A DNA stretch of 64,000 nt from Aeriscardovia sp. (GTDB lineage: Bacteria > Actinomycetota > Actinomycetes > Actinomycetales > Bifidobacteriaceae): the NCBI GenBank assembly GCA_017405305.1, contig JAFRAT010000009.1, forward strand, positions 62,001-126,000. The letters are read 5' to 3'. Positions 39,717 to 48,398 of this stretch are shown here, in pieces. How positions within the stretch are numbered: the first letter of the stretch is position 1; each line of letters starts with the position of its first letter. The position numbers and the translations under genes are program-made. The notes beneath the pieces were generated by a model that was given only the letters and a program-made list of their open reading frames with translations, did no database searches and was not told where the DNA came from.

Positions 39717-40310
39717 GGCTCCTGCGCTTGGCGGCGTCTAGCAACGGCACTGCCGTCCCATGCCGCGTCGGATACCGGAAAGTCAGCGGATCCGCATTCC
39801 CCACAAGCGGGAAGAAGTAGATGCGGCAACAACGGCAGACGCGGTACTCGTCGTCGATGAGGGCGTCCCGACGAAATTGTCCTCAAACCAGCCATTAAAC
39901 CCTTTGAGAACACCAGGCAGCCCGCTCGACGCGCCTGCCGACCCGAAGGTCGTCGGCGTCACCGCTTGGTGCCGCGTCCCCTTCCTTGATCGAGATGCAG
40001 ATCCACGCCTCCCCCCCCCTGTGGAGGAGCGCTCCTTGCGGCCCCACCGAGGGCCGCAAGGAGATCATCGGCTCCCGCATGCCCGAGGTTCACCCATCCA
40101 TCGGCACCACGGCTGCATGAACCTGGAGATCCATCGGCCGGACATCGGCGGCAAGGCCGACCAGATCAGCCCGGTGTTCACTGCCGCGCCGCGCAAGGAC
40201 GCCGCCGTGTCCTCTGGCCTGCACGCGCCTGTCTCCACCTGGGACGGCGGAACCAGCCGGGAACAGGCTTTCCAGCTCCGACGCAGCAGGTTCAAGGAGG
40301 ATACGCTCGC
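39717..40310. other. Gene-free stretch with poly-C tract and hairpin
   Basis: About 590 bases between two convergent genes. It holds a run of nine C at 40011-40019 and a 13-bp hairpin at 40032-40063. Reading frames span the stretch on both strands but none has a start signal or domain. Protein-like pieces on the minus strand (GEAWICISIKEGDAAPSGDADD) abut the poly-G tract, suggesting a decayed or phase-variable gene, but I cannot identify it. Confidence 0.45.
40032..40063. terminator. Hairpin near the aldo/keto reductase gene
   Basis: CTCCTTGCGGCCC pairs perfectly with GGGCCGCAAGGAG around a 6-base loop. No U-tract follows on either side, so terminator function is uncertain; it lies about 250 bases after the reductase stop. 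Confidence 0.4.
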
Positions 40311-41183
40311 TCAGGCGCGGAAGCAGCGGAACTTGCTGGACTCGCCGTAGTCGATGCCGGACACAGCCTCGAGCGTGTCCATGTCCTCCTCGGAGATCTC
40401 GAAGTCGACCTCGGTGTTGGACGCGATATGCTCCGGGTTCTCGGATTTCGGCAGCGGCACAGTGCCTAGCTGCAGGTCGTAGCGCAGACACAGGCGGGCC
40501 ATGGAAACGCCGTACTTGTCGGACATGGCCTCCACAGTGGCATTGCCCAGAATCGCGCCGTGCGCAATCGGCGAGTACGCCTCGACGAGCACGTCGTTGC
40601 TTCGGCAAAAGTCGATGAGCCCGAACGGCGTGTTTCCGATGTGACAAAGCACTTGGTCGACCATCGGCCTAATCTCACCGTGCTCGAAGAGGTCTTCCAG
40701 GTCTTCCCGCTCGAAATTCGCCACGCCGATTGCCTTGAGCGATCCGGCGCGGTAGGCCTCCTCCAACGCCTTCCAGGCTTCGCGGTTGCCCTCGAAGCAC
40801 TTGTAGCCGCTGCCGTCGCGGTAGCGCGCCCACGGCTGCGGGCAGTGGATGAGCATGAGGTCGAAGTAGCCGATATCCGCCTTGCGTAGGGACTCATCGA
40901 TGGCGGCGACGGCACCGTCATATTCCTTGATTTCGGCAGCGAGCTTCGTGGTGACGAACAGCTCTTCGCGAGTCACGATCCCCTCGCCGATAGCCCGGCG
41001 GATGCCTTCGCCCACGCCACGCTCGTTGCCGTATGCCTCAGCGGTATCGATAAGCCGGTAGCCGTCCTTGATGGCCTCGTACACGATGTCGGCCGCGTCG
41101 GCGTCAGCGATGAGCCAGGTGCCGAACCCCAGCTTCGGGATGCGCACGCCGTTGGACAGAGTCCTCGTCTCTTGCAGAATCAT
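40311..41183 (-). CDS. Aldo/keto reductase (2,5-diketo-D-gluconate reductase-like)
   Basis: NADPH-dependent oxidoreductase with a TIM barrel. The 290-residue product contains the catalytic Asp/Tyr in LIDTAEAYGNE, Lys in TTKLAAE, and His in LIHCPQPW. The coenzyme region near VPLPKSENPEHIASN is present. GGGAGGTTCCT precedes the ATG at 41183, which decides the start over the frame open to 41261. It seems monocistronic. Confidence 0.92.
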   Translation of the reverse strand: MILQETRTLSNGVRIPKLGFGTWLIADADAADIVYEAIKDGYRLIDTAEAYGNERGVGEGIRRAIGEGIVTREELFVTTKLAAEIKEYDGAVAAIDESLRKADIGYFDLMLIHCPQPWARYRDGSGYKCFEGNREAWKALEEAYRAGSLKAIGVANFEREDLEDLFEHGEIRPMVDQVLCHIGNTPFGLIDFCRSNDVLVEAYSPIAHGAILGNATVEAMSDKYGVSMARLCLRYDLQLGTVPLPKSENPEHIASNTEVDFEISEEDMDTLEAVSGIDYGESSKFRCFRA

Positions 41184-41597
41184 AGGAACCTCCCTGTTTC
41201 GGAATCGCTTCGGAACCGCGATCGGCACCAGCATACGGCAGCTGTTCACATGGGCGTTCAAAATCCGCCAAAGGCCGAGGCAGCGGTCGAAACGGCGTCT
41301 GCCCGCCGCCTGGAACCGGTGCGGCGGGATCCGGACCAGCGGCGTCCGATCCTGGCCACAGCAGCCGCGACACGCCGTGCCGGACGGCGTGTCCGGAACC
41401 GTTGTGGACGCCGTCTGGCCAAGGCTCTATTCGCGCTTCTTTTTGTGCATCGGACTCATTAATGGACAGCTCCGTTCCGCCTGCCCAGAGACTGCTTCAA
41501 CGACCGTCCGTGAACCGCTGTGGGTCGTCAATCAGCGCTGCAGTCGGCGATGAGCCGGCATCTGTTCCACCGCCGTTTCGCAACATGACGGCAACCA
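41184..41597. other. Intergenic region upstream of xfp
   Basis: About 410 bases between divergent genes. It contains a 9-bp hairpin (GACACGCCG/CGGCGTGTC, 41369-41393). No ORF has a start signal or domain. It probably holds the reductase promoter and upstream control sequences for xfp. Confidence 0.5.
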
Positions 41598-41628
41598 TTT
41601 AATTAAAATAAATAACTATATAGGTTTC
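41598..41628 (+). promoter_or_regulatory. AT-rich promoter island upstream of xfp
   Basis: An isolated AT-rich patch in GC-rich DNA, including TATATA at 41617-41622. It lies about 160 bases before the xfp ATG, implying a long leader. I see no clear -35 hexamer, but the contrast with the flanks marks the likely promoter of this highly expressed gene. Confidence 0.5.
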
Positions 41629-41781
41629 ACCTTCCTGCACGCCCTGGCCGCGAACGGCTGCACGCTATGCGCCCCACCGTCCATTCAGCTTCGTAGACTG
41701 GGAGCCGACGGGGACGGAACCACGGCGACGATGACGTCGTTTCGCCCTTTGAAGAACCCAACAGGAATCGCAGGAAAACAC

Positions 41782-44301
41782 ATGACAAGCCCAGTTATCG
41801 GAACTCCGTGGAAGAAGCTCGACCGTCCCGTTTCTGAAAAATCGCTCGAAGGCGTCGACAAATACTGGCGCGCCGCCAACTACATGTCCGTCGGCCAAGT
41901 CTACCTGCGCAGCAACCCGCTGATGAGGACCCCGTTCACCCGGGACGACCTCAAATACCGCCTGGTAGGCCACATCGGCACGACGCTCGGCCTCAACTTC
42001 CTTCTAGGACACATCAACCGCCTCATCGCCGACCACCAGCAGAACACCGTCTTCATCATGGGACCGGGCCATGGCGGGCCCGCCGGCACCAGCCAGTCCT
42101 ACCTCGACGGCACCTACACCGAAACCTACCCGGAGATCACCCACGATGAGGCCGGCCTGCAGAAGTTCTTCCGCCAGTTCTCCTACCCGGGCGGCGTCCC
42201 ATCCCACTTCGCGCCGGAAACCCCCGGCTCCATCCATGAGGGCGGCGAACTCGGCTACGCGCTCTCCCACGCCTACGGCGCGGCGATGAACAACCCGAGC
42301 TTGCTGGTGGCCGCGGTCGTGGGCGACGGCGAAGCCGAGACCGGCCCACTCGCCACCAGTTGGCAATCCGACAAGCTTATGAACCCGCGCACCGACGGCA
42401 TCGTCCTGCCAATCCTGCACCTCAACGGCTACAAGATCGCCAACCCGACGATCCTCGCCCGCATCCCCGACGAGGAGCTGCACGACTTCTTCCGCGGCAT
42501 GGGCTACCGCCCATACGAGTTCGTCGCCGGCTTCGACGACGAAGACCATATGTCCATCCACCGCCGCTTCGCCGACCTGCTCGAAACCGTCTTCGACGAG
42601 ATCTGCGACATCAAGGCCGCCGCTCAGACAGACGACATGGCTCGCCCGTCCTACCCGATGATCATCTTCCGCACACCCAAGGGCTGGACCTGCCCGAAGT
42701 ACATCGACGGCAACAAGATCGAGGGTTCCTGGCGTTCCCACCAAGTCCCGCTGGCCAACGCCCGCGACACCCAGGAGCACTTCCAGATCCTCAAGGACTG
42801 GATGAGCTCCTACAAGCCGTCGGAGCTCTTCGACGACAAGGGCGCCGTCCGCCGCGAAGTCACCGACTTCATGCCGACCGGCGAGCTGCGCCTGGGCGCC
42901 AACCCAAACGCCAACGGCGGCCTTGTCCGCACCCCGCTCGTCCTGCCCAGGCTCGACGATTACCGCGTCACCGAGGTCGAGAAATGGGGACACGGCTGGG
43001 GCCAGGTCGAGGCCACCCGCCGCCTCGGCGACTATGTGCGCGACATCATCCGCCTCAATCCTGATAGCTTCCGTCTCTTCGGGCCGGACGAGACCGCCTC
43101 CAACCGCCTCGACGCCGCCTACGACGTCACCGACAAACAGTGGGACGCCGGCTATCTCTCCAAGATGACCGACGCCCACCTCGACGTCATCGGCCAGGTC
43201 ACCGAACAGCTCTCCGAACACCAGATGGAAGGCTTCCTCGAGGGCTACCTGCTCACCGGCCGTCACGGCATGTGGAGCTCCTACGAGTCCTTCGTCCACG
43301 TCATCGACTCCATGCTCAACCAGCACGCGAAGTGGCTCGAAGCCACCGTCCGCCACATCCCGTGGCGTAAGCCGATCTCTTCGATGAACCTGCTCATCAG
43401 CTCCCATGTCTGGCGCCAGGACCACAACGGCTTCAGCCACCAAGATCCAGGCGTCATCGACATCCTTCTCAATAAGAACTTCCACAACGACCACATAGTC
43501 GGCATCTACTTCGCAGCGGACGCCAACCAGCTGCTGGCCATCTCCGAGAAGTGCCTCGCCTCCACCAACATGATCAACGCCATCGTTTCCGGGAAACAGC
43601 CGGCGGCCACTTGGCAGACGCTCGACGAAGCCCGCGAGGAACTGAAGACGGGCATCGCCGAATGGCGATGGGCGTCCAACGCGAAACCCGACGGCGATGT
43701 CCAGATCGTCCTGGGCTGCGCCGGCGACATCCCGACGCAGGAGATCATGGCGGCAGCCGACCGTCTTGACCGGATGGGTGTCACGTTCAAGGTCGTCAAC
43801 GTTATGGACCTGCTGAGCATTCAGAACGCCAGCGAGAACGACCAGGCCATCTCCGACGAGGAATTCGCCAAGCTGTTCACCGAGGACAAGCCGGTTCTTT
43901 TCGCCTACCACTCCTACCCGCGCGAGGTCCGCTCCCTCATCTGGGACCGTCCAGGCCACGACAACTGGACCATCCACGGCTACGAGGAAGAGGGTTCCAC
44001 TACCACCCCGTATGACATGGTGCGCGTCAACGACATGGACCGCTACGAGCTGACCGCCGAGGCACTGCGTCTGCTCGACCGCAACCGCTACGCCGATGAG
44101 ATCGACCGCCTCGAGCGCTTCCGCCGGAAAGCCTTCCAATGGGCTGTCGACAAAGGCTACGACCATCCGGACTATACGGATTGGGAGTGGCCGGACGTCG
44201 ACCCGAACCATCGCGTCCGTGCCGCTGTCAACACCGCCGGCGACAACGAAGACCGGAAGTGGGACAGCGGCGTCCTGGTGCCCGAAAGCACCTTGCGCTG
44301 A
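41782..44301 (+). CDS. xfp: Xylulose-5-phosphate/fructose-6-phosphate phosphoketolase
   Basis: Key enzyme of the bifid shunt: cleaves X5P or F6P with phosphate to give acetyl-phosphate and a sugar phosphate, using thiamine diphosphate. It has 839 residues, typical for bifidobacterial Xfp. It starts [42 protein letters not shown] and includes [19 protein letters not shown], the ThDP-binding [14 protein letters not shown] and [28 protein letters not shown] precedes the ATG at 41782; the frame open from 41731 adds 17 unlikely residues. Codon use is strongly C-ending, fitting high expression. Confidence 0.98.
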   Translation: MTSPVIGTPWKKLDRPVSEKSLEGVDKYWRAANYMSVGQVYLRSNPLMRTPFTRDDLKYRLVGHIGTTLGLNFLLGHINRLIADHQQNTVFIMGPGHGGPAGTSQSYLDGTYTETYPEITHDEAGLQKFFRQFSYPGGVPSHFAPETPGSIHEGGELGYALSHAYGAAMNNPSLLVAAVVGDGEAETGPLATSWQSDKLMNPRTDGIVLPILHLNGYKIANPTILARIPDEELHDFFRGMGYRPYEFVAGFDDEDHMSIHRRFADLLETVFDEICDIKAAAQTDDMARPSYPMIIFRTPKGWTCPKYIDGNKIEGSWRSHQVPLANARDTQEHFQILKDWMSSYKPSELFDDKGAVRREVTDFMPTGELRLGANPNANGGLVRTPLVLPRLDDYRVTEVEKWGHGWGQVEATRRLGDYVRDIIRLNPDSFRLFGPDETASNRLDAAYDVTDKQWDAGYLSKMTDAHLDVIGQVTEQLSEHQMEGFLEGYLLTGRHGMWSSYESFVHVIDSMLNQHAKWLEATVRHIPWRKPISSMNLLISSHVWRQDHNGFSHQDPGVIDILLNKNFHNDHIVGIYFAADANQLLAISEKCLASTNMINAIVSGKQPAATWQTLDEAREELKTGIAEWRWASNAKPDGDVQIVLGCAGDIPTQEIMAAADRLDRMGVTFKVVNVMDLLSIQNASENDQAISDEEFAKLFTEDKPVLFAYHSYPREVRSLIWDRPGHDNWTIHGYEEEGSTTTPYDMVRVNDMDRYELTAEALRLLDRNRYADEIDRLERFRRKAFQWAVDKGYDHPDYTDWEWPDVDPNHRVRAAVNTAGDNEDRKWDSGVLVPESTLR

Positions 44302-44333
44302 CCACGGCCGCTAACCGGCAAACCCGTCGGCGC

Positions 44334-44384
44334 GGACGGCGGGGCCTCATCGTCGACGACGTCAGCGGCGAGGCCCCGCCGTCC
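44334..44384 (+). terminator. Hairpin between xfp and pta
   Basis: A 15-bp perfect stem (44334-44348 with 44370-44384) and a 21-base loop, 33 bases after the xfp stop. No U-tract follows. It probably ends the xfp transcript or stabilises its 3' end. Confidence 0.65.
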
Positions 44385-44461
44385 GGGAAACCCGCGCCAC
44401 AGTTTTGCAAAACTTGCGCGCATAACGCCCGGCGAGGCTGAAACGCCGTCGCCGCGCGCGG

Positions 44462-44467
44462 GACAAT
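44462..44467 (+). promoter_or_regulatory. -10-like element of pta
   Basis: GACAAT lies six bases before the first ATG of pta and a CTGAAA about 18 bases further up could be the -35. A transcript would start at the ATG itself; no ribosome binding site is present, so leaderless translation is likely. Confidence 0.45.
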
Positions 44468-44473
44468 GGTGCC

Positions 44474-46228
44474 ATGATGAAACAACCGCAAGCGCATTCG
44501 GAACTCGCCAGCGACCGCGTCTTCCTATACAGCCCACAGGGCAACGATGGACGGGACACGGTTGCCGTCGGCCTCGTCGACGTTCTGGCCCGCCGCGGCA
44601 AGCGCGTCGGCGTCTTCCAGCCGCTGGCACCCGCCGGCTCCAACGGCCGTTCCTCCTTGGATCTGCTGCTGCGCGCCTGCGCGGATATCAGCGGCACAGC
44701 CGGCGACGACTCAACCTTCGACCGAAAGAGCCACCGCGCCCTCGACCCGAACCGCTTCTATCTCGACGACTCCCTCTCCCGCCGCGAAATCGTATCGGCT
44801 TTCTACGAATCCGACAGCCTGAAGAACGCCGACTACGCCGTCATCCTCGGCGCGGACGAATCCCCGGTCGTGCACCCCAGCGCTCTGCGCGTCGACGCGC
44901 TGCTGACGGCCGACCTGCAGTCACCAGTACTGCTTGTCGTCGACGGACGTGGCCGCAGCGCACACGACATCGCAGAAACCGTCAAAGCCTGCGAGCGCAC
45001 GGTATCGGAGGCGGGGTCGACCGTGCTCGGCGCGTTCGTGTCCCCATGCGTGTCGGATGTTCAGGAGGGGACGCGTATTGAGCTCATCGATTTCGCGCTG
45101 CCGATCTGGTTCGTACCGCCGGCCGGTTTCGGCGGTTCGTCGGAGCGGGCCATTGAATCCGGCGTCGAGGCGTTCCGCCGGGGCGTCGACGAGCGGCAGT
45201 TGCTGGCGGCACTGGCCCGTCCGGTCGATACTCCTGTCACGCCGGCGAGTTTCCAGTATTCTCTGATGGAGTCGGCCCGGCGCGAGAAGAAGACGATCGT
45301 CTTGCCGGAAGGCAATGCCGAACGCGTGCTGGCCGCGGCCGACTATGTGCTGGGCCATGGCGCGGCCGACATTGTTTTGCTGGGCGACGAGGCGCGTATC
45401 CGCCGCCACGCGCAGGACGCTGATCTGCCGTCGCTTTCCCAGGCGCGTGTCCTGCCGCTGGACGACCCGGCGATGCTGGCGCGCATGGTCCCCGAATTGG
45501 TTTCTTTGCGCGCGTCGAAAGGCCTGGACGAGGCGGGTGCCCGGAAACTGCTGGAGGATCCGTTGTACTACGGGACTATGCTCGTGCGCCTGGGCTTGGC
45601 CGACGGCATGGTGTCCGGGGCGGTCCATTCAACGGCGGACACTGTGCGCCCTGCGCTGCAGATCGTGCGTACCCGTTCGGGCGAGGGCATCGTGTCCGGG
45701 GCTATGTTCATGTGCATGGAGCGCCATGTAGACGTGTACGCGGATGTGGCCCTCTTGCCTGACCCGACCGCCGAGCAGCTGGCGATCATCGCGGCGCAGA
45801 CGGCCCGGACCGCTTCAGCTCTGGGCATCGATCCCGTCGTCGGTTTCCTTTCCTATTCGACGCTTGGCTCGGGAGCCGGCCCGGACGTCGATTTCGTGCG
45901 CGAGGCCGTCGCTATCACGCGCCGGAAGTATCCGGAGCTGAAGATCGTCGGGCCTATCCAGTTCGACGCGGCTTGGAGTCCTGTCGTCGGCAGGCTCAAG
46001 GCGCCGGGCAATCCGCATGCGGGGCATGTCAACGTGTTCATCGCCCCGGACCTCGACGCGGGCAATATCGTTTACAAGGCCGTCGAGCGCACCAGTGGGG
46101 CTACCGCCGTCGGGCCGGTCTTGCAGGGGTTGCGCCGGCCGGTGAACGACCTGTCGCGCGGCTCGACCGTCCGCGACATTGCCAACACCATCGCCTTGAC
46201 CGCCATCGCCGCCCAAGGCGCCCTCTGA
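44474..46228 (+). CDS. pta: Phosphate acetyltransferase
   Basis: Interconverts acetyl-CoA and acetyl-phosphate. The C-terminal PTA_PTB domain begins near residue 260 (RREKKTIVLPEGNAERVLAAADYV) with later VGPIQFDAAWSPVVG and NVFIAPDLDAGNIVYK. The N-terminal about 250 residues form a BioD-like domain whose P-loop is degenerate: YSPQGNDGRDTVAV stands where GxxxxGKT/S would be. The central DRTGG domain of long Pta proteins is absent or very short. It sits between xfp and ackA. The G-ending codon style rises after about residue 180 compared with the start. Confidence 0.95.
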   Translation: MMKQPQAHSELASDRVFLYSPQGNDGRDTVAVGLVDVLARRGKRVGVFQPLAPAGSNGRSSLDLLLRACADISGTAGDDSTFDRKSHRALDPNRFYLDDSLSRREIVSAFYESDSLKNADYAVILGADESPVVHPSALRVDALLTADLQSPVLLVVDGRGRSAHDIAETVKACERTVSEAGSTVLGAFVSPCVSDVQEGTRIELIDFALPIWFVPPAGFGGSSERAIESGVEAFRRGVDERQLLAALARPVDTPVTPASFQYSLMESARREKKTIVLPEGNAERVLAAADYVLGHGAADIVLLGDEARIRRHAQDADLPSLSQARVLPLDDPAMLARMVPELVSLRASKGLDEAGARKLLEDPLYYGTMLVRLGLADGMVSGAVHSTADTVRPALQIVRTRSGEGIVSGAMFMCMERHVDVYADVALLPDPTAEQLAIIAAQTARTASALGIDPVVGFLSYSTLGSGAGPDVDFVREAVAITRRKYPELKIVGPIQFDAAWSPVVGRLKAPGNPHAGHVNVFIAPDLDAGNIVYKAVERTSGATAVGPVLQGLRRPVNDLSRGSTVRDIANTIALTAIAAQGAL

Positions 46229-46358
46229 GCGCCGTCCAAGCGGGCCGGCGCAGGCCGACCGGGGCTTTTGTATCCTCCGCCGCGTAGGGTGGAGCAAACG
46301 CGGGTTCCCCGCGAACCAACGTCTCATCGCAGAGCGACATGGAAAAGGAGGGTTCCTT

Positions 46359-47585
46359 ATGGCGAAAACGGTTCTGGTCATCAACGCAGGTTCCAGTTCC
46401 ATCAAGTATCAGCTTGTCGACCTCGATTCGTCCGAAGCGATCGCGTCCGGCATCGTCGAAGCCATCGGCGAGCCGACCGACGGCCACTACAAGCACGAGC
46501 ATAATGGCGAGAAGCATGAGTTCACCGAGCCGATTCCGGACCACCGCACCGGCCTCAAGCGCGTCCTCGGCTTCTTCGACGAGTTCGGCCCGAAGCTGTC
46601 CGAAGCGGGCATCATCGCCGTCGGGCACCGCATCGTCCAGGGCGGCTCCGTGTTCCCGACGCCCGCGCTCGCCACCGACGAGACCATCCAGCAGGTCAGG
46701 GACCTCGCCCCGCTCGCCCCGCTGCACAACGGCCCGGAGGCCGTGGGTGTCGAGGTCATGCGCGGCCTCCTGCCAAACGTCCCGCAGGTCATGGTCTTCG
46801 ACTCCTCCTTTTTCTTCCAGCTGCCGGAGGACGTCAAGACCTATGCTCTCAACAAAGACATCGCCCGCAAGTACAGGATCCAGCGCTATGGCGCTCACGG
46901 CACCAGCCACGAGTACGTCGGCCAGCATGTGCCGGAACTCGTCGGCAAGCCGGCTGAAGGATTCAAGCAGATCGTGCTGCACATCGGCAACGGCGCATCC
47001 GCTTCCGCGCAGATTTCCGGCAAACCGATCGAAACCTCCATGGGCCTCACTCCGCTCGAGGGCCTCATGATGGGCGGCCGCACCGGAGACATCGACCCGG
47101 CGTCCGTGTTCTACCTGCTGCGCAACACCGACATGACCGTCGACGAACTCGACGACCTGTACAACCATCGCTCCGGCATGACCGGCATGACCGGCTACGG
47201 CGACCTGCGCAAAGTCCACGAACTCATCGCCGCCGGCGACCCCGACGCCAAACTCGCCCTCGACATGTACGTCCACCGCATCGTCAGCTACGTCGGCGCG
47301 TACTGGGTCCAGCTCGGCGGCCTCGACGCCATCACTTTCACGGCCGGCGTCGGCGAGAACGACGAGGACGTGCGCAGCATGGTCTGCGAGAAGCTCGCCC
47401 CCTTCGGCGTCAAGATCGACAACGATATCAACAATACTCGCAGCAAGCAGCCGCGCGTCATTTCCACGCCGGACAGTTCCGTCGCCGTGTGCGTGCTGCC
47501 GACCAACGAGGAGCTCGCCATCGCCCGCAAGGCCGAGAAAATCGCCGCCGACGGCGACGCCTACGGCAACGTCTTCTCCAAGTGA
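46359..47585 (+). CDS. ackA: Acetate kinase
   Basis: Converts acetyl-phosphate and ADP to acetate and ATP, the main substrate-level phosphorylation of the bifid shunt. The 408-residue product has the two signatures VINAGSSSIKYQ (residues 5-16) and GAHGTSHEYV, and NGASASAQ near the phosphate site. AAGGAGGG lies 8-10 bases upstream of the ATG, a strong ribosome binding site. It follows pta after 130 bases and ends with a strong hairpin. Confidence 0.98.
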   Translation: MAKTVLVINAGSSSIKYQLVDLDSSEAIASGIVEAIGEPTDGHYKHEHNGEKHEFTEPIPDHRTGLKRVLGFFDEFGPKLSEAGIIAVGHRIVQGGSVFPTPALATDETIQQVRDLAPLAPLHNGPEAVGVEVMRGLLPNVPQVMVFDSSFFFQLPEDVKTYALNKDIARKYRIQRYGAHGTSHEYVGQHVPELVGKPAEGFKQIVLHIGNGASASAQISGKPIETSMGLTPLEGLMMGGRTGDIDPASVFYLLRNTDMTVDELDDLYNHRSGMTGMTGYGDLRKVHELIAAGDPDAKLALDMYVHRIVSYVGAYWVQLGGLDAITFTAGVGENDEDVRSMVCEKLAPFGVKIDNDINNTRSKQPRVISTPDSSVAVCVLPTNEELAIARKAEKIAADGDAYGNVFSK

Positions 47586-47655
47586 TCTGAAGCGAACCGG
47601 AGCGCAAGCCGGCGCCGAACCCCGCCGGCCGATGCCCGGCATGGGCTGCGATTCT

Positions 47656-47695
47656 GCTGGGTCCCCGCGGAACACCTGCTCCGCGGGGACCCAGC
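47656..47695 (+). terminator. Terminator of ackA
   Basis: A 16-bp perfect stem (47656-47671 with 47680-47695) around an 8-base loop, followed by TTATTCG. Confidence 0.78.
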
Positions 47696-47761
47696 TTATT
47701 CGAAGAGAATGCCCATGATCGGCCACTAGACTGAGGCCGTTCCCGCCAGAAAGGACCGCCC

Positions 47762-48106
47762 ATGCCCGCTCCGAACGACGCCTCGGCGCGCAAACGCCGC
47801 ACGATCATCGTCATCGCCGTGTGCCTGGCGGTCCTGTGCTGCGCTGGCGGCGGCGTATGGGCCTGGGAGAACGGTCAGCAGCAGGCGCACGATTCGGCGT
47901 TCTTCTCCTGCCAGCAGTCCGAGGAATCCGCGCAAACGGCCATTGCCAGCGCCCGCAACACCACAGAGAAACAGAAACCGACGGTGTGCATCTCCTCCAT
48001 GACCACCCAGCAGCTCGACGCGAATTCCCGGACCAACACGGAACTCATCCAGGACCTCAGCTCCGCCGACGCTGCTGCCCAGAGGGCGGCGCGCCAACAG
48101 CGGTGA
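47762..48106 (+). CDS. Small single-pass membrane protein, two-cysteine family
   Basis: The 114-residue product has a basic N-terminus (SARKRR), one hydrophobic segment (TIIVIAVCLAVLCCAGGGVWAW, about residues 14-35), then an exported region with SCQQSEESAQTAI and VCISSMTTQQL. I do not recognise a named family. It resembles the protein encoded at 61649-62269 in the order and spacing of TM, CQxS and CxxSM motifs. AGAAAGGAC precedes the ATG. It sits between ackA and tRNA-Pro, on the opposite strand from the tRNA. Confidence 0.75.
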   Translation: MPAPNDASARKRRTIIVIAVCLAVLCCAGGGVWAWENGQQQAHDSAFFSCQQSEESAQTAIASARNTTEKQKPTVCISSMTTQQLDANSRTNTELIQDLSSADAAAQRAARQQR

Positions 48107-48130
48107 TCCGGCGGCACGCCCGCCATCAAC

Positions 48131-48167
48131 AGCGAAGCCGCCCGTTCTTCCAACGGACGGCTTCGCT
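48131..48167 (-). terminator. Hairpin after tRNA-Pro
   Basis: AGCGAAGCCG with an inner CCGTT pairs with AACGG and CGGCTTCGCT (each strand perfect apart from single unpaired bases). It directly follows the tRNA-Pro 3' end on the minus strand and lies after the plus-strand gene ending at 48106, so it may act in both directions. No U-tract. Confidence 0.65.
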
Positions 48168-48168
48168 G

Positions 48169-48245
<77 letters not shown>

Positions 48246-48398
48246 AAAGAATCAGAACAACGTCCGTTATTATACCGCGGGCGGCTTAGAAAACAAGCGG
48301 CGGGCTGACGGCTGTCATAGACTGTTCCTGTTCGTTTCCATCATCGTTCGCGATGCCCGATCGCCGGAAGCATTCGGGAACCGTGGAGAAAGGCAATC

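Noticed and set aside
42004-44211. 735-codon minus-strand ORF opposite xfp
   Set aside because: It is antisense to a certain gene. Long antisense frames are expected with strongly C-ending codons; no domain or ribosome binding site.
46101-47726. 541-codon minus-strand ORF opposite ackA
   Set aside because: Shadow of ackA; repetitive Val/Asp/Gly composition and no domain.
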